DNA from: Atlantibacter hermannii | Lineage (GTDB): Bacteria; Pseudomonadota; Gammaproteobacteria; Enterobacterales; Enterobacteriaceae | Reading direction: 5' to 3' | Assembly (NCBI RefSeq): GCF_009907385.1 | Contig: NZ_JAAATR010000077.1 | Coordinates: forward strand, 1 to 53,394 | Length of the DNA: 53,394 nt | Part shown: piece by piece, positions 33,132 to 46,037 of the stretch | How the letters are laid out: each line of letters starts with the position of its first letter | Position numbering within the stretch: position 1 is the first letter of the stretch | Translations under genes and position numbers: made by a program | The notes under the pieces: model-generated | Databases searched by the model: none | Seen by the model: the letters and a program-made list of their open reading frames with translations, nothing else | What the model was told of the DNA's origin: nothing

Positions 33132-33344
33132 GTGCACACTCTCCATCGGTTTTAGTTTGCGCGAATTATCCCTGTCAGCCAGATAAAAAATGTGACATAT
33201 CGCCTCTTGCCGAGCATTTACGCTAAGGATTTTCTAAATATTAGAGATAGATACCAAAAATATATCAGGGAGGCGTTGTAACGGGCACGGAGAGTAGAGC
33301 GGGAGAAACAGTACGGCTCAGCGTAATGCTGAGCCGTGGATTTT

Positions 33345-33503
33345 TTACGGGCGCGATTGAACCCAAAATGCGTGAATCAGTCCTGGAATATAACCCAGCA
33401 GGGTAAGGATAATATTCAGTATGAAAGCCATACCAAACCCTTTACCCAATAACACGCCCAACGGCGGTAAAAGAATAGTAATAACGATTCTCCAGAAACC
33501 CAT
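33345..33503 (-). CDS. yqaE: YqaE, Pmp3-family small membrane protein
   Basis: A 52-residue protein with two hydrophobic helices (FWRIVITILLPPLGVLLG and FILNIILTLLGYIPGLIHAF) and the family motif PPLGV. It is nearly identical to E. coli YqaE. The PMP3 family sits in the inner membrane and is linked to salt and envelope stress. The correct start is ATG 33503, preceded by AAGGAAG; longer in-frame extensions are not conserved. It lies in its E. coli neighbourhood (upstream of alaE), but ygaV, ygaP and stpA are missing between them. Confidence 0.93.
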   Translation of the reverse strand: MGFWRIVITILLPPLGVLLGKGFGMAFILNIILTLLGYIPGLIHAFWVQSRP

Positions 33504-33687
33504 ATTCGACTTCCTTATTATGCAGGTGGTTATAAAACAACATGTTCTCAAGTTTAGCCTGCCATTAAGAAACCGCCACTGTAATGACATTACTTTACCG
33601 ATACCCACCAAACGCTACAGTTCAGCCAAAAAATACGCTTCCGGAAAAGTTTTAAGATTAGTACTATTTAAAAACGTAAGCTCACAC

Positions 33688-34032
33688 TTATTTTTCTCGG
33701 TGATCTGTATCTGAAAAAAGAGACTCAGACAACGGCCTTTGCCCCGCCTGTAGCCCGGCATGATAACTGATCTCAGTGAGTAACCGGACAATCCGTGAAG
33801 CAAGACGGATTAATTCCGCTTCAGTTAATTTATCAAACCTGATCGCATGCGGGTCGCTAAACACAGATTTAATATTTTTGAGATCCCGGGATAATGTATC
33901 CGGGAAGTCATTTTCATTAAGATCGACTAACACGTTAAAATAAGCGTGAAGTAACTTTTTATTAAGTGGCGCGTCCTGCATTAACTCTATAATTAAATGT
34001 GCAAGCCGCGAACTTACAGCTCGTAAATTCAT
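33688..34032 (-). CDS. Hypothetical protein in the stpA position
   Basis: A 114-residue soluble protein with no signal peptide or membrane segment, predicted mostly helical (MNLRAVSSRLAHLIIELMQD, then KLTEAELIRLASRIVRLLTE). I do not recognise a family. ATG 34032 is preceded by AGGAAAGGG; an earlier in-frame GTG at 34056 is less likely. The composition is AT-rich, like the 400 bases upstream, and unlike the backbone genes on each side. It occupies the interval where E. coli has ygaV, ygaP and stpA. The AT-richness suggests acquired DNA under H-NS control, which is inference. Confidence 0.65.
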   Translation of the reverse strand: MNLRAVSSRLAHLIIELMQDAPLNKKLLHAYFNVLVDLNENDFPDTLSRDLKNIKSVFSDPHAIRFDKLTEAELIRLASRIVRLLTEISYHAGLQAGQRPLSESLFSDTDHREK

Positions 34033-34466
34033 TTTTACCCTTTCCTGAAATAGCATGAAGACAGAATAAGCGAATCCATTTCGGCTTTCTATATCTCATC
34101 GATGAGAATAATTAACTTATGATCCTAATAAGATTTAAAATATTGATTTGATAAATAATTACACCGCATCTATAAACGCCAAAAAATCAGCAAAAACGCA
34201 GACCCACAAAAAACGCAACACATTGATTTATAAAATATTTATCAAGTCGCCAATGGTTTATAGCGGCAATGCGCACAAAACGCGCATTTCAGAGAATTTT
34301 ATCGATTGAAAGCCAACAAATAAAAATTAATCACTAGTTGTTAGTTCTTATACAGCAATATACTCTATTGAAACACATAATACCAAATCATATAACTGGC
34401 AAGAAGATGTTAACCATCACTTCGCCATTATTATGTTAACTGATTGTTTTAAAAAGGAGTGCTGAC
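34033..34466. other. AT-rich intergenic region upstream of alaE
   Basis: A 434-base AT-rich gap between two divergent genes, which should hold both promoters. A perfect 10-base inverted repeat (TTGATAAATA at 34148-34157, TATTTATCAA at 34236-34245) is the only notable structure. No gene or RNA is recognised. Confidence 0.45.
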
Positions 34467-34919
34467 ATGTTCTCGCCTCACTCGCGCCTGCGTCACGCGG
34501 CGGCGGATACTTTCGCCATGGTGGTGTATTGTTTTGCTGTTGGGATGGTTATTGAGATTTTCATCTCCGGCATGACCTTTGAACAGTCGCTCTCTTCCCG
34601 TCTGGTGTCTATCCCGGTCAACATACTTATTGCCTGGCCTTATGGAATTTACCGGGATCTCTTTATCCGTCAGGCAAGACGCGCCAGCGCCGGAAGTTGG
34701 GCGAAGAATCTGGCGGACGTGCTGGCCTATGTGACATTTCAGTCACCGGTTTACGCGTTAATCCTGCTGTTCGTGGGGGCAGACTGGCATCAGATGGTGG
34801 CGGCGGTGAGTTCCAACGCATTGATATCGATGCTGATGGGCGCGGCCTACGGCTACTTCCTGGATTATTGCCGTCGCCTGTTCCGGGTTGCTGAGGCTCA
34901 GCCGCGCGTTCAGTTGTAA
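34467..34919 (+). CDS. alaE: L-alanine exporter AlaE
   Basis: A 150-residue inner membrane protein with four predicted membrane helices (about 16-36, 48-66, 85-106 and 112-134) and length like that of E. coli AlaE (149). The segments [32 protein letters not shown] and [20 protein letters not shown] are conserved. It exports L-alanine by proton antiport and is induced by alanine through Lrp in E. coli. AAGGAG precedes the ATG by 8 bases. It runs towards ygaC on the opposite strand with a 21-base gap. Confidence 0.94.
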   Translation: MFSPHSRLRHAAADTFAMVVYCFAVGMVIEIFISGMTFEQSLSSRLVSIPVNILIAWPYGIYRDLFIRQARRASAGSWAKNLADVLAYVTFQSPVYALILLFVGADWHQMVAAVSSNALISMLMGAAYGYFLDYCRRLFRVAEAQPRVQL

Positions 34920-34940
34920 CGGCGGCGTTGAAAGCGTGCG

Positions 34941-35285
34941 TTACTGCGGCTCGCCGAATAAACCGGAGAGATAGCGCTCCAGCGCCATGCGGGAACTAAA
35001 TCCATGCGGAATGCCATAATGCTGTTCGGCTTCCCCACCCAGGTAGAGCGGGAACTGCTGATAGTGATCGCAGGTTTTGATCTCTGAGGCTGGCTCGGCA
35101 AGGGTCTGGCTGCGTTCTTTCAGCGTGGGGTGGATCACCAATGCGGTACGGCCCATCCGCGCTTCCCGATTCACATAAACATAAGCTTCACCACGGCGAT
35201 AGCCATAGGTTTTCGGCGTCACCTCTTGCATGGTAAAGCCCACTTTCTCAAGAACGCGCGCTACCTCATCGGGTCGTAAATACAT
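34941..35285 (-). CDS. ygaC: YgaC, DUF2002 family
   Basis: A 114-residue soluble protein matching E. coli YgaC in length and sequence ([17 protein letters not shown], then [20 protein letters not shown] and [11 protein letters not shown]). The function is unknown; in E. coli the gene is under Fur control. It faces alaE and is divergent from ygaM, the E. coli order. Confidence 0.93.
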   Translation of the reverse strand: MYLRPDEVARVLEKVGFTMQEVTPKTYGYRRGEAYVYVNREARMGRTALVIHPTLKERSQTLAEPASEIKTCDHYQQFPLYLGGEAEQHYGIPHGFSSRMALERYLSGLFGEPQ

Positions 35286-35451
35286 TTTTTTTCCTCGTCA
35301 TCTTTTCACTGCATTGCCAACCTTACAGTAAGGAGCATTAGCAACGCTTTCGGAAAAGTCCATAAACCGCCTCTAAAGGCGTGACCCACCTCAACGGCAA
35401 ATAATTCTGGTCTACACTGTTAAACACAGCTAACCCATTGGGAGAATTACA

Positions 35452-35781
35452 ATGTTTAATAAAATAAACCGTAAGCAAGTCGATGATGGCGTTCAGGAAA
35501 TTAATGACGATGTAAGCCGTCTGGCTGATTCGCTGGAAGATGTGCTGAAATCCTGGGGAAGTGATGCAAAAGATGAAGCCGAAGCGGCACGCCGTAAAGC
35601 AAAATCGCTGTTGCGCGAAACCCGCGCGCGGATGAGTGGCCGCAATAATGTAAGCCAGGCCGCGTGCGATGCGATGGGCTGCGCAGATACATACGTTCGC
35701 CGCAATCCGTGGTGCAGCGTTGGCGTCGCGGCAGCGGCGGGTATCTTTATCGGCGCGCTGCTCAACTGCGGCCGTAAATAA
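35452..35781 (+). CDS. ygaM: YgaM, ElaB/YqjD/DUF883 ribosome-associated membrane protein
   Basis: A 109-residue protein with an amphipathic helical part (DGVQEINDDVSRLADSLEDV, then KSWGSDAKDEAEAARRKAKS) and a C-terminal membrane anchor (WCSVGVAAAAGIFIGALLN) after the RRNPW motif of the DUF883 family. Members tether ribosomes to the inner membrane in stationary phase. The AACCC...GGGAGA leader gives a GGGAG site 6 bases before the ATG. It lies just upstream of nrdH as in E. coli and has its own terminator. Confidence 0.93.
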   Translation: MFNKINRKQVDDGVQEINDDVSRLADSLEDVLKSWGSDAKDEAEAARRKAKSLLRETRARMSGRNNVSQAACDAMGCADTYVRRNPWCSVGVAAAAGIFIGALLNCGRK

Positions 35782-35799
35782 TCGACGTTGCTCCCCCAC

Positions 35800-35827
35800 G
35801 CCCTGGCAGTCGCCGGGGCTTTTTTTT
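35800..35827 (+). terminator. Terminator of ygaM
   Basis: A stem of GCCCTGGC/GCCGGGGC with a short loop is followed by eight T residues, 19 bases after the ygaM stop. Confidence 0.85.
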
Positions 35828-35935
35828 GCCCTCCCGATAACCGACCGCTGAAATTTTCGCCGATCCGCCCGTGCGGGGATGCATCGGCCCTCCCCGCGCC
35901 TGGCTAGTCATCTCCGGCATAAGCTCGCAAAAATA

Positions 35936-35981
35936 ACTATATATTGTGCGGTTGAAACTAAAACGATCTACATCTAGTATT
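35936..35981 (+). promoter_or_regulatory. Tandem NrdR boxes of nrdHIEF
   Basis: Box 1 (ACTATATATTGTG, 35937-35949) and box 2 (TCTACATCTAGTAT, 35968-35981) have centres about 32 bases apart, three helical turns. They match the NrdR boxes before E. coli nrdH. NrdR represses ribonucleotide reductase operons when dATP is plentiful. Confidence 0.85.
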
Positions 35982-36055
35982 CATTACATCAATCACCCCC
36001 TGTGACCCTGCCCGTGAAATACCCCGCAGCGTCATTTTAGATGGAAATACGAATC

Positions 36056-36301
36056 ATGCGCATTACTATTTACACTCGTAACGATTGTGTTCAGTGCCAT
36101 GCCACCAAACGGGCAATTGAAAGCCGGGGCCTTGAGTTTGAACTGGTGAATCTGGATACCCACCCGGAAGCCATTGAGGAACTGCGTGCCCGGGGCTTTC
36201 GCCAGCTGCCGGTGGTGATCGCCGACACGCTGAGCTGGTCCGGGTTTCGTCCGGACATGATTAACCGGCTGCGTCCGGCGCAGCAGGCGGTCAACGCATG
36301 A
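36056..36301 (+). CDS. nrdH: NrdH redoxin
   Basis: An 81-residue glutaredoxin-like protein with the CVQC active site ([20 protein letters not shown]) and the WSGFRPDMI segment. It accepts electrons from thioredoxin reductase and reduces NrdEF. The ATG at 36056 is preceded by GGAAA; an in-frame upstream ATG at 36041 is not conserved. It overlaps nrdI by 4 bases. Confidence 0.96.
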   Translation: MRITIYTRNDCVQCHATKRAIESRGLEFELVNLDTHPEAIEELRARGFRQLPVVIADTLSWSGFRPDMINRLRPAQQAVNA

Positions 36302-36680
36302 GCCAACTGGTCTACTTTTCCAGCCGCTCCGAAAACACCCACCGCTTTATTGAGCGCCTGGGATTGCCGGCGCTGCGCATCGCCATTGATGGTAAAGCGC
36401 GATTAAAAGTGGACCAGCCCTACATCCTGGTGGTGCCGAGCTACGGCGGCGGCGAAACCAAAGGCGCGGTGCCGCGCCAGGTTATCCAGTTTCTCAACGA
36501 TGAACAGAACCGCGCGCTGCTGCGCGGCGTGATCGCGGCGGGCAATCGCAACTTCGGCGAGGCGTTCTGCCGGGCCGGTGACGTCATTGCTCAAAAATGC
36601 CAGGTGCCCCGGCTCTACCGCTTCGAACTCATGGGCACGATGCGCGACATCGAAAATGTGCGTAAGGGAGTGAACGAATT

Positions 36681-36693
<13 letters not shown>
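36298..36693 (+). CDS. nrdI: NrdI flavodoxin-like protein
   Basis: A 131-residue flavodoxin-like protein with the FMN-binding segments YFSSRSENT and [17 protein letters not shown]. It supplies the oxidant that assembles the dimanganese-tyrosyl radical cofactor of NrdF. It is 5 residues shorter than E. coli NrdI at the C-terminus. It overlaps nrdH by 4 and nrdE by 13 bases, so the operon is translationally coupled. Confidence 0.96.
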
Positions 36694-39789
<3,096 letters not shown>

Positions 39790-39806
39790 CATTTTTATGA
39801 CGGCCT

Positions 39807-39843
39807 GAAACGCACGCAAATTATTTTTCATTTCGCGTGCGTT
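39807..39843 (+). terminator. Hairpin after nrdF
   Basis: AAACGCACGC pairs with GCGTGCGTTT around an AT-rich loop that pairs further. It lies 18 bases after the nrdF stop. The T-run is short (TTTCC), so it is a probable but not ideal terminator. Confidence 0.6.
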
Positions 39844-40060
39844 TCCTGCTCTGATTACCCTCGCACGATAGCCGACAATCGGGAATACCCCCTGGCGCAT
39901 TATTGATAAATAAGTCTGCCGAAAGTGTCGCTTTGACTGGCAAATTCGTTAGCGAAATCAAAAAATATTCATTTTTTTCGATTCCCGCTCAGCCCTTATA
40001 TCATGGGAAATTCACGCCATTCGCTTGCTGTTATTCGCCTCCCATGCGGGATCGCAAGGG

Positions 40061-40088
40061 TTGCCTCAGATTGAGAGTGTGTTAGGGT
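40061..40088 (+). promoter_or_regulatory. proU (proVWX) promoter P2
   Basis: TTGCCT (40061-40066) and TAGGGT (40083-40088) with a 16-base spacer match the E. coli proU P2 promoter sequence, including the surrounding TTGCCTCAGATT and GTTAGGGTA segments. In E. coli this promoter is osmotically induced and silenced by H-NS at sites upstream and inside proV. The AT-rich 39900-40010 region and AT-rich proV start fit that scheme. Confidence 0.8.
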
Positions 40089-40156
40089 AATGTCCGTTCA
40101 TTATTTCCTGCAGGAATGAAACCGTTATCGATAAATAACAGGACCACGACCATTGC

Positions 40157-41359
40157 ATGGCAATTAAATTAGAAATTAAGAATCTGTATAAAATATTTGG
40201 AGAAAATCCACAGCGCGCCTTTAAATATATTGATAAAGGCCTTTCGAAAGAAGAAATACTGGAAAAGACCGGGCTTTCACTTGGCGTTATCAACGCCAGT
40301 CTGGCCATTGAAGAAGGCGAGATATTCGTCATCATGGGGTTATCCGGCTCAGGAAAATCAACCATGGTTCGCCTTCTCAATCGCCTGATTGAACCCACCC
40401 GGGGGCAGGTGCTGATTGACGGCGAGGACATCGCCAAAATATCAGACGCGAAGCTCTCTGAGGTGCGCAAAAAGAAAATTGCGATGGTTTTCCAGTCATT
40501 TGCGCTGATGCCTCATATGACGGTATTAAATAATACCGCCTTTGGCATGGAATTAGCGGGCGTTGGTTTACAGGAGCGCCAGGAAAAAGCGCTGGAAGCC
40601 TTACGTCAGGTGGGGCTGGAGAATTATGCTCATGCTTATCCGGATGAATTATCCGGCGGGATGCGTCAGCGCGTCGGATTAGCCCGTGCGCTGGCGATTA
40701 ACCCGGATATTTTGTTAATGGACGAAGCCTTCTCGGCGCTCGATCCCTTAATTCGCAGTGAAATGCAGGATGAGCTGATTAAACTTCAGTCGCGCCATCA
40801 GCGCACCATTGTGTTTATTTCCCACGATCTCGATGAAGCCATGCGAATTGGCGACCGAATAGCGATTATGCAAAACGGCGAGGTGGTGCAAATCGGCACG
40901 CCGGACGAAATTCTCAATAATCCGGCCAATGATTATGTGCGCACCTTCTTCCGCGGCGTGGATATTAGCCAGGTGTTTAGCGCCAAAGATATCGCCCGCC
41001 GGACGCCGGTGGGGTTGATTCGTAAAACGCCGGGCTTCGGCCCGCGCTCGGCGCTAAAACTGCTCCAGGATGAAGATCGCGAGTTCGGCTATGTGCTGGA
41101 GCGCGGCCAGAAATTCGTGGGCATTGTCTCTATCGATTCCCTGAAAACCGCGCTGGCTGCGGGCGCAGGCCTCGACAACGCGCTGCTGGAAAGCCCTGTC
41201 GCCGTCGACGCCCAGACGCCGCTCAGTGAACTGCTGTCCGTAGTCGGCCAGGCCCCCTGTGCGGTGCCGGTGGTCGGCGAAGAGGGGCAGTACGTGGGCA
41301 TCATCTCGAAAGGGGTGCTGTTGCAGGCATTAGATCGTGAGGGGGCAACCCATGAGTAA
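40157..41359 (+). CDS. proV: Glycine betaine/proline ABC transporter, ATPase ProV
   Basis: A 400-residue ATPase, as in E. coli. Walker [10 protein letters not shown] is at residues 61-69, the signature [15 protein letters not shown] at about 171-185, and Walker [13 protein letters not shown] at about 190-201. Two CBS domains (about 275-400) sense ionic strength in this transporter class. It powers osmoprotectant uptake with ProW and ProX. The 5' end is AT-rich, matching the H-NS-bound regulatory element known inside E. coli proV. It overlaps proW by 8 bases. Confidence 0.98.
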   Translation: MAIKLEIKNLYKIFGENPQRAFKYIDKGLSKEEILEKTGLSLGVINASLAIEEGEIFVIMGLSGSGKSTMVRLLNRLIEPTRGQVLIDGEDIAKISDAKLSEVRKKKIAMVFQSFALMPHMTVLNNTAFGMELAGVGLQERQEKALEALRQVGLENYAHAYPDELSGGMRQRVGLARALAINPDILLMDEAFSALDPLIRSEMQDELIKLQSRHQRTIVFISHDLDEAMRIGDRIAIMQNGEVVQIGTPDEILNNPANDYVRTFFRGVDISQVFSAKDIARRTPVGLIRKTPGFGPRSALKLLQDEDREFGYVLERGQKFVGIVSIDSLKTALAAGAGLDNALLESPVAVDAQTPLSELLSVVGQAPCAVPVVGEEGQYVGIISKGVLLQALDREGATHE

Positions 41360-42422
41360 CGAAACCACAAATCCGTGGGATACCGGCAGCCAGGCTGCCG
41401 ACAGCGCGTCCAGCGCCGCTGATGCATGGGGAACGCCTGCCGCCGCGCCGCAGGATGCCCCCGCTGCCGACTGGCTGACCAGCGCGCCGGCGCCCGCGCC
41501 GGAACATTTCAACATTCTCGATCCGTTCCACAAAACGCTGATCCCGCTCGACAGTTGGGTGACGCAGGGGATCGACTGGGTCGTGATGCATTTCCGCCCG
41601 GTGTTCCAGGGCATTCGCGTGCCGGTGGATTATATTCTTGGCGCATTCCAGCAACTGCTGCTGGGGATGCCTGCGCCGGTGGCGATTATTCTGTTTGCGC
41701 TGATCGCCTGGCAGATCTCCAGCCTCGGCATGGGCGTCGCCACGCTGATCTCACTGATCGCCATCGGCGCGATTGGTGCCTGGTCACAGGCGATGATCAC
41801 CCTGGCGCTGGTGCTGACCGCCCTGCTGTTCTGTATCGTCATCGGCCTCCCGATGGGGATCTGGCTGGCACGCAGCCCGGGCGCCGCGAAAGTGATCCGC
41901 CCGCTGCTGGATGCGATGCAGACCACGCCCGCGTTCGTCTATCTGGTGCCGATTGTGATGCTGTTTGGTATCGGCAACGTGCCGGGCGTGGTGGTGACGA
42001 TTATCTTTGCCCTGCCGCCGGTGGTGCGTCTGACCATCCTGGGCATCAACCAGGTGCCTGCCGATTTGATCGAGGCGTCGCGCTCGTTTGGGGCCAGCCC
42101 GCGTCAGATGCTGTTTAAAGTGCAGCTGCCGCTGGCGATGCCGACCATCATGGCGGGCGTGAACCAGACGCTGATGCTGGCGCTCTCCATGGTGGTGATC
42201 GCCTCGATGATCGCCGTGGGCGGCCTCGGCCAGATGGTACTGCGCGGCATTGGCCGCCTGGATATGGGTCTCGCCACCGTGGGCGGCGTGGGGATCGTGA
42301 TCCTCGCCATCATCCTTGACCGTCTGACTCAGGCGATGGGCCGCGACGCCCGTTCGCGTGGCAACCGCCGCTGGTATGCCACCGGACCGATTGGCCTGCT
42401 GATCCGTCCTTTCTCGAAATAA
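41352..42422 (+). CDS. proW: Glycine betaine/proline ABC transporter, permease ProW
   Basis: A 356-residue permease with the long periplasmic/cytoplasmic N-terminal tail typical of ProW (NPWDTGS ... [17 protein letters not shown]) and seven membrane segments. The EAA loop [20 protein letters not shown] is visible. ATG 41352 overlaps the proV end; an in-frame upstream start at 41337 is not conserved. Confidence 0.97.
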   Translation: MSNETTNPWDTGSQAADSASSAADAWGTPAAAPQDAPAADWLTSAPAPAPEHFNILDPFHKTLIPLDSWVTQGIDWVVMHFRPVFQGIRVPVDYILGAFQQLLLGMPAPVAIILFALIAWQISSLGMGVATLISLIAIGAIGAWSQAMITLALVLTALLFCIVIGLPMGIWLARSPGAAKVIRPLLDAMQTTPAFVYLVPIVMLFGIGNVPGVVVTIIFALPPVVRLTILGINQVPADLIEASRSFGASPRQMLFKVQLPLAMPTIMAGVNQTLMLALSMVVIASMIAVGGLGQMVLRGIGRLDMGLATVGGVGIVILAIILDRLTQAMGRDARSRGNRRWYATGPIGLLIRPFSK

Positions 42423-42436
42423 CCGCCAGTACCTCC

Positions 42437-42460
42437 GGGGCGGCACGCGTTCGCCGCCCC
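42437..42460 (+). repeat. Intercistronic hairpin between proW and proX
   Basis: An 8-base GC stem (GGGGCGGC with GCCGCCCC) and an 8-base loop lie in the 71-base gap. There is no T-run. It may stabilise the upstream mRNA or help set the excess of ProX over ProVW. Confidence 0.65.
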
Positions 42461-42493
42461 GCTCCCCTTCTTTACTCAAAAAAAGGAACAACG

Positions 42494-43489
42494 ATGCGAC
42501 ACAGCCTGATTTTAGCCACAGCCATTGCCACCCTTGTTTCCGCGCCCTCTTTTGCCGCCGATCTGCCGGGTAAAGGCATTACCGTTCAACCGGTACAGAG
42601 CACCATTTCTGAAGAGTCGTTCCAGACGCTGCTGGTGAGCCGCGCGCTGGAAAAGCTCGGCTACACCGTGAATAAAACCAGTGAAGTGGATTACAACGTC
42701 GGCTATACCTCCATTGCGTCCGGTGATGCGACATTTACCGCCGTGAACTGGCAGCCGCTGCATGACGACATGTACAAAGCCGCGGGCGGCGACAACAAAT
42801 TTTACCGCGAAGGGGTATTCGTTACCGGCGCAGCGCAGGGTTATCTGATCGACAAAAAAACCGCCGAACAGTACAAGATCACCCGCATCGATCAGCTTAA
42901 AGATCCAAAAATCGCCAGCCTGTTTGACGGCAACGGTGACGGCAAAGCCGACATGATGGGCTGCTCGCCGGGCTGGGGCTGTGAAGCGGTGATTAATCAC
43001 CAGAACAAAGCGTTCGAACTGGAAAATACCGTGACCGTTAATCACGGCAACTATGCCGCGATGATGGCCGATACCATTGCCCGTTATAAAGAAGGCAAAC
43101 CGGTGCTTTATTACACCTGGACGCCGTACTGGGTGAGCGACGTGCTGAAGCCGGGTAAAGACGTGGTATGGCTACAGGTGCCGTTCTCTTCCCTGCCGGG
43201 CGAGCAAAAAGATATCGATACCAAACTGCCGAACGGCGCGAACTATGGTTTCCCGGTGAACACCATGCACATCGTGGCGAACAAAGCCTGGGCCGAGAAA
43301 AACCCGGCGGCGGCCAAACTGTTCTCCCTGATGAAACTGCCGATTGCCGACATCAACGCCCAGAACGCCATGATGCACGACGGCAAAGCCTCTGAAGCCG
43401 ACATCCAGGGCCACGTCGACGGCTGGATCAAAGCCCACCAGCAGCAGTTCGACGGCTGGATCAACGAAGCGTTAAAAGCGCAGAAGTAA
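42494..43489 (+). CDS. proX: Periplasmic glycine betaine/proline betaine-binding protein ProX
   Basis: A 331-residue binding protein with a signal peptide (1-21, ending PSFAA or SFA) and the aromatic cage tryptophans in [19 protein letters not shown] and YYTWTPYW. It binds glycine betaine and hands it to ProVW. AAAGGA precedes the ATG. Length and sequence follow E. coli ProX throughout. Confidence 0.97.
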   Translation: MRHSLILATAIATLVSAPSFAADLPGKGITVQPVQSTISEESFQTLLVSRALEKLGYTVNKTSEVDYNVGYTSIASGDATFTAVNWQPLHDDMYKAAGGDNKFYREGVFVTGAAQGYLIDKKTAEQYKITRIDQLKDPKIASLFDGNGDGKADMMGCSPGWGCEAVINHQNKAFELENTVTVNHGNYAAMMADTIARYKEGKPVLYYTWTPYWVSDVLKPGKDVVWLQVPFSSLPGEQKDIDTKLPNGANYGFPVNTMHIVANKAWAEKNPAAAKLFSLMKLPIADINAQNAMMHDGKASEADIQGHVDGWIKAHQQQFDGWINEALKAQK

Positions 43490-43498
43490 CTTAAATCC

Positions 43499-43526
43499 CA
43501 CTCCGTGGCCAAAGCCGGTGGTTTTT
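43499..43526 (+). terminator. Probable terminator of proVWX
   Basis: CCAC pairs with GTGG around an inner GGC/GCC stem and is followed by five T residues, 10 bases after the proX stop. Confidence 0.55.
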
Positions 43527-43568
43527 GGTCCGGCATCAACATCGCCGAGGCGGAATTGACAAGCCAGG

Positions 43569-43846
43569 TCAGCCAGCATGGATGCTGGCTGAGGTCGTGA
43601 GCTACAGGATGTAGCATCACGACCGACCTGAAGCGAGGAGATGGAGCCGAGGACAAATTTGCCGGGAGCAAATTTGAACGCCGCTTGCGGCGGCCCCGAA
43701 GGGGCGAGGCCCATGGATGGGCCGAGTAATGCGCGCAGCGGCGATTTTGTTAGCCGGGAGCCTGGGGTGTCGGGGACGCGGCGGCGAGCGTCCCTGACTC
43801 GTTCGCGTACTCCGATGTCGCATGGATGTACATCGTATAAGCGAAC
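43569..43846. repeat. Chain of eight consecutive hairpins (structured element of unknown type)
   Basis: Inverted repeats follow each other with short gaps: 43569-43592 (11-base arms), 43593-43624, 43654-43676 (CAAATTTGC arms), 43679-43692, 43693-43705, 43708-43723, 43773-43794 and 43801-43846. Two hairpins share the ATGGATG turn (43579-43585 and about 43713-43719), and a third copy lies in the loop of the last one. GC content is higher than expected for an intergenic region. An open frame on either strand shows no protein family. It could be a mobile repeat unit, an intergenic repeat of the REP/BIME kind, or a structured RNA. Confidence 0.75.
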
Positions 43847-43987
43847 GAAACATCCCACCGCTCTCAAAAAATCTTAAAGCCCCCCTTCTCCCCACCGCAC
43901 ATTCCGACACTCAACAATTTAATAACATCCCTCCATCATGCGTTATCATGCCCGCCTGGCAAGAATGTATGAACCTGAAACCTGATA

Positions 43988-45172
43988 ATGACAAAAACTT
44001 CTCAAGGGCTTAGCCCGGCGCTGATCGCGCTGATGTCCCTCGCTACCGGCCTCGCGGTAGCCAGCAACTATTATGCGCAACCGCTGTTAGACACCATCGC
44101 CACCGCGTTTGATCTGTCGGTCAACCAGGCGGGATTTATCGTGACCGCCGCCCAGCTCGGCTATGCCGCAGGCTTGCTGTTCCTGGTTCCGCTTGGCGAT
44201 ATGTTTGAACGGCGCGCCCTGATTGTTTCGATGACGCTGCTGGCGGCAGGCGGAATGCTGATCACCGCCAGCAGCCACAGCCTGTGGATGATGATTCTGG
44301 GCACCGCCCTTACCGGGCTGTTTTCGGTGGTGGCGCAAATTCTGGTGCCGCTGGCGGCGACGCTCGCCAGCCCGGATAAGCGCGGCAAGGTGGTCGGCAC
44401 CATCATGAGTGGCCTGCTGCTGGGGATCCTGCTGGCACGTACCGTGGCCGGGCTGCTGGCGAGTCTCGGCGGCTGGCGCACCGTTTACTGGGTGGCATCG
44501 GTACTGATGGCGCTGATGGCGATAGCCCTGTGGCGCGGACTGCCGGTGGCGAAATCTCAGACGCACCTGAATTATCCGCAGTTACTGCGTTCGGTATTCA
44601 CGCTGTTTATTCACGATAAACTGCTGCGCACGCGCGCCGCGCTCGGCTGCCTGACCTTCGCCAATTTCAGCATCCTCTGGACCTCAATGGCGTTTCTGCT
44701 GGCTGCCCCACCGTTTAATTTCTCCGAAGGCACCATCGGCCTGTTTGGCCTGGCGGGCGCTGCAGGCGCCCTGGGCGCACGCCCGGCGGGGGGCCTGGCG
44801 GATAAAGGTAAATCGCATCTCACCACCACGGTCGGGCTGGCGCTGCTTTTGCTGTCGTGGATCGCTATCGCCCTTGGCCAGGCGTCGGTGCTGGCGCTGA
44901 TTATCGGTATTCTGGTGCTCGACCTGACGGTACAGGGCGTGCATATCACCAACCAGAGCGTGATTTATCGCATTCACCCGGATGCGCGTAATCGTCTGAC
45001 GGCGGGCTATATGACCAGCTATTTTATCGGCGGTGCGGCGGGATCGTTGATTTCCGCTTCCGCCTATCAACATGCGGGCTGGAATGGGGTGTGTATTGCC
45101 GGCGCGACGGTGGCGCTAGTGAATTTACTGGTGTGGTGGAGAGGGTATCACCGCCATAACGGTCAGGAATAA
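43988..45172 (+). CDS. ygaY: MFS transporter YgaY
   Basis: A 394-residue major facilitator with twelve predicted membrane segments and the family motif in GDMFERRALIV (loop 2-3). It is intact here, whereas E. coli K-12 carries the gene as the broken ygaX/ygaY pair. Location between proX and ygaZ is conserved. The family is often annotated as drug or sugar efflux; the substrate is unknown. The ATG at 43988 follows an AACCTGATA leader with only a weak ribosome binding site. Confidence 0.9.
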   Translation: MTKTSQGLSPALIALMSLATGLAVASNYYAQPLLDTIATAFDLSVNQAGFIVTAAQLGYAAGLLFLVPLGDMFERRALIVSMTLLAAGGMLITASSHSLWMMILGTALTGLFSVVAQILVPLAATLASPDKRGKVVGTIMSGLLLGILLARTVAGLLASLGGWRTVYWVASVLMALMAIALWRGLPVAKSQTHLNYPQLLRSVFTLFIHDKLLRTRAALGCLTFANFSILWTSMAFLLAAPPFNFSEGTIGLFGLAGAAGALGARPAGGLADKGKSHLTTTVGLALLLLSWIAIALGQASVLALIIGILVLDLTVQGVHITNQSVIYRIHPDARNRLTAGYMTSYFIGGAAGSLISASAYQHAGWNGVCIAGATVALVNLLVWWRGYHRHNGQE

Positions 45173-45293
45173 AATCGGGCGGCCAGGCTTATCCAATTGT
45201 GCTTAAGGGTGTTATGACGGTTAAGTCTCTGTTAAGGTTATCGGGAACAATTCACCTCGTGATTTTACCGTCGATAACTAATTAATTATAAAT

Positions 45294-46037
45294 ATGGACA
45301 GTCCTGCCGCCGTCACCGAGAGTCACCCCGGCAATGAGGCCTCATTGTGGGAAGGCGTGAAAGATAGCCTGCCGATCGTTATCAGCTACCTGCCGGTGGC
45401 ATTCGCGTTTGGAATGAATGCCACCCGTCTTGGATTTACCCCTCTCGAAAGCGTTTTTTTCTCCTGCATAATCTACGCTGGCGCCAGCCAGTTCGTGATT
45501 ACCGCGATGCTCGCCGCCGGGAGTTCACTGTGGATCGCCGCGCTCACCGTGATGGCGATGGACGTGCGCCATGTACTGTACGGCCCTTCCCTGCGCAGCC
45601 GCCTTCTCCGCCCGCTTGAAAAACCGAAAACCGCGCTGTGGGCGTTTGGGTTGACCGATGAAGTGTTCGCTGCCGCCACCGCGAAACTGGTGCGCGATAA
45701 CCGCCGCTGGACCGAAAACTGGATGATCGGCATCGCCTTCTGCTCCTGGCTCTCCTGGGTCACGGGGACACTCGTGGGCGCTTACTCCGGTAATGGCCCG
45801 CTGGAGGGCTACCCCGCCATTGAAGCGGCAATGAGCTTTATGCTGCCCGCGCTGTTTATGAGTTTCCTGCTGGTCTCTTTCCAGCGCGCCCAGTCGCTGA
45901 GCGTCGCGGCCTCGCTGACCGGCGCGGTGCTGGGGTTGACGCTGTTTTCCATCCCGGTGGCGATTCTGGCGGGCATTGTGTGCGGTTGCCTGGTGGCGGT
46001 GATTGAGCATCTCCGGAGGGGCGGCGATGCGCACTGA
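45294..46037 (+). CDS. ygaZ: Branched-chain amino acid exporter subunit YgaZ (AzlC family)
   Basis: A 247-residue membrane protein of the AzlC family with about six to seven helices and conserved [20 protein letters not shown] and [18 protein letters not shown] segments. With YgaH it forms the L-valine (and L-methionine) exporter. It overlaps ygaH by 11 bases. It is 2 residues longer than E. coli YgaZ. Confidence 0.96.
   Translation: MDSPAAVTESHPGNEASLWEGVKDSLPIVISYLPVAFAFGMNATRLGFTPLESVFFSCIIYAGASQFVITAMLAAGSSLWIAALTVMAMDVRHVLYGPSLRSRLLRPLEKPKTALWAFGLTDEVFAAATAKLVRDNRRWTENWMIGIAFCSWLSWVTGTLVGAYSGNGPLEGYPAIEAAMSFMLPALFMSFLLVSFQRAQSLSVAASLTGAVLGLTLFSIPVAILAGIVCGCLVAVIEHLRRGGDAH

Noticed and set aside
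43654..43846. Hairpin chain as a CRISPR array
   Set aside because: The units are unequal inverted repeats with no constant direct repeat and no spacers. No CRISPR array was seen anywhere in the window.
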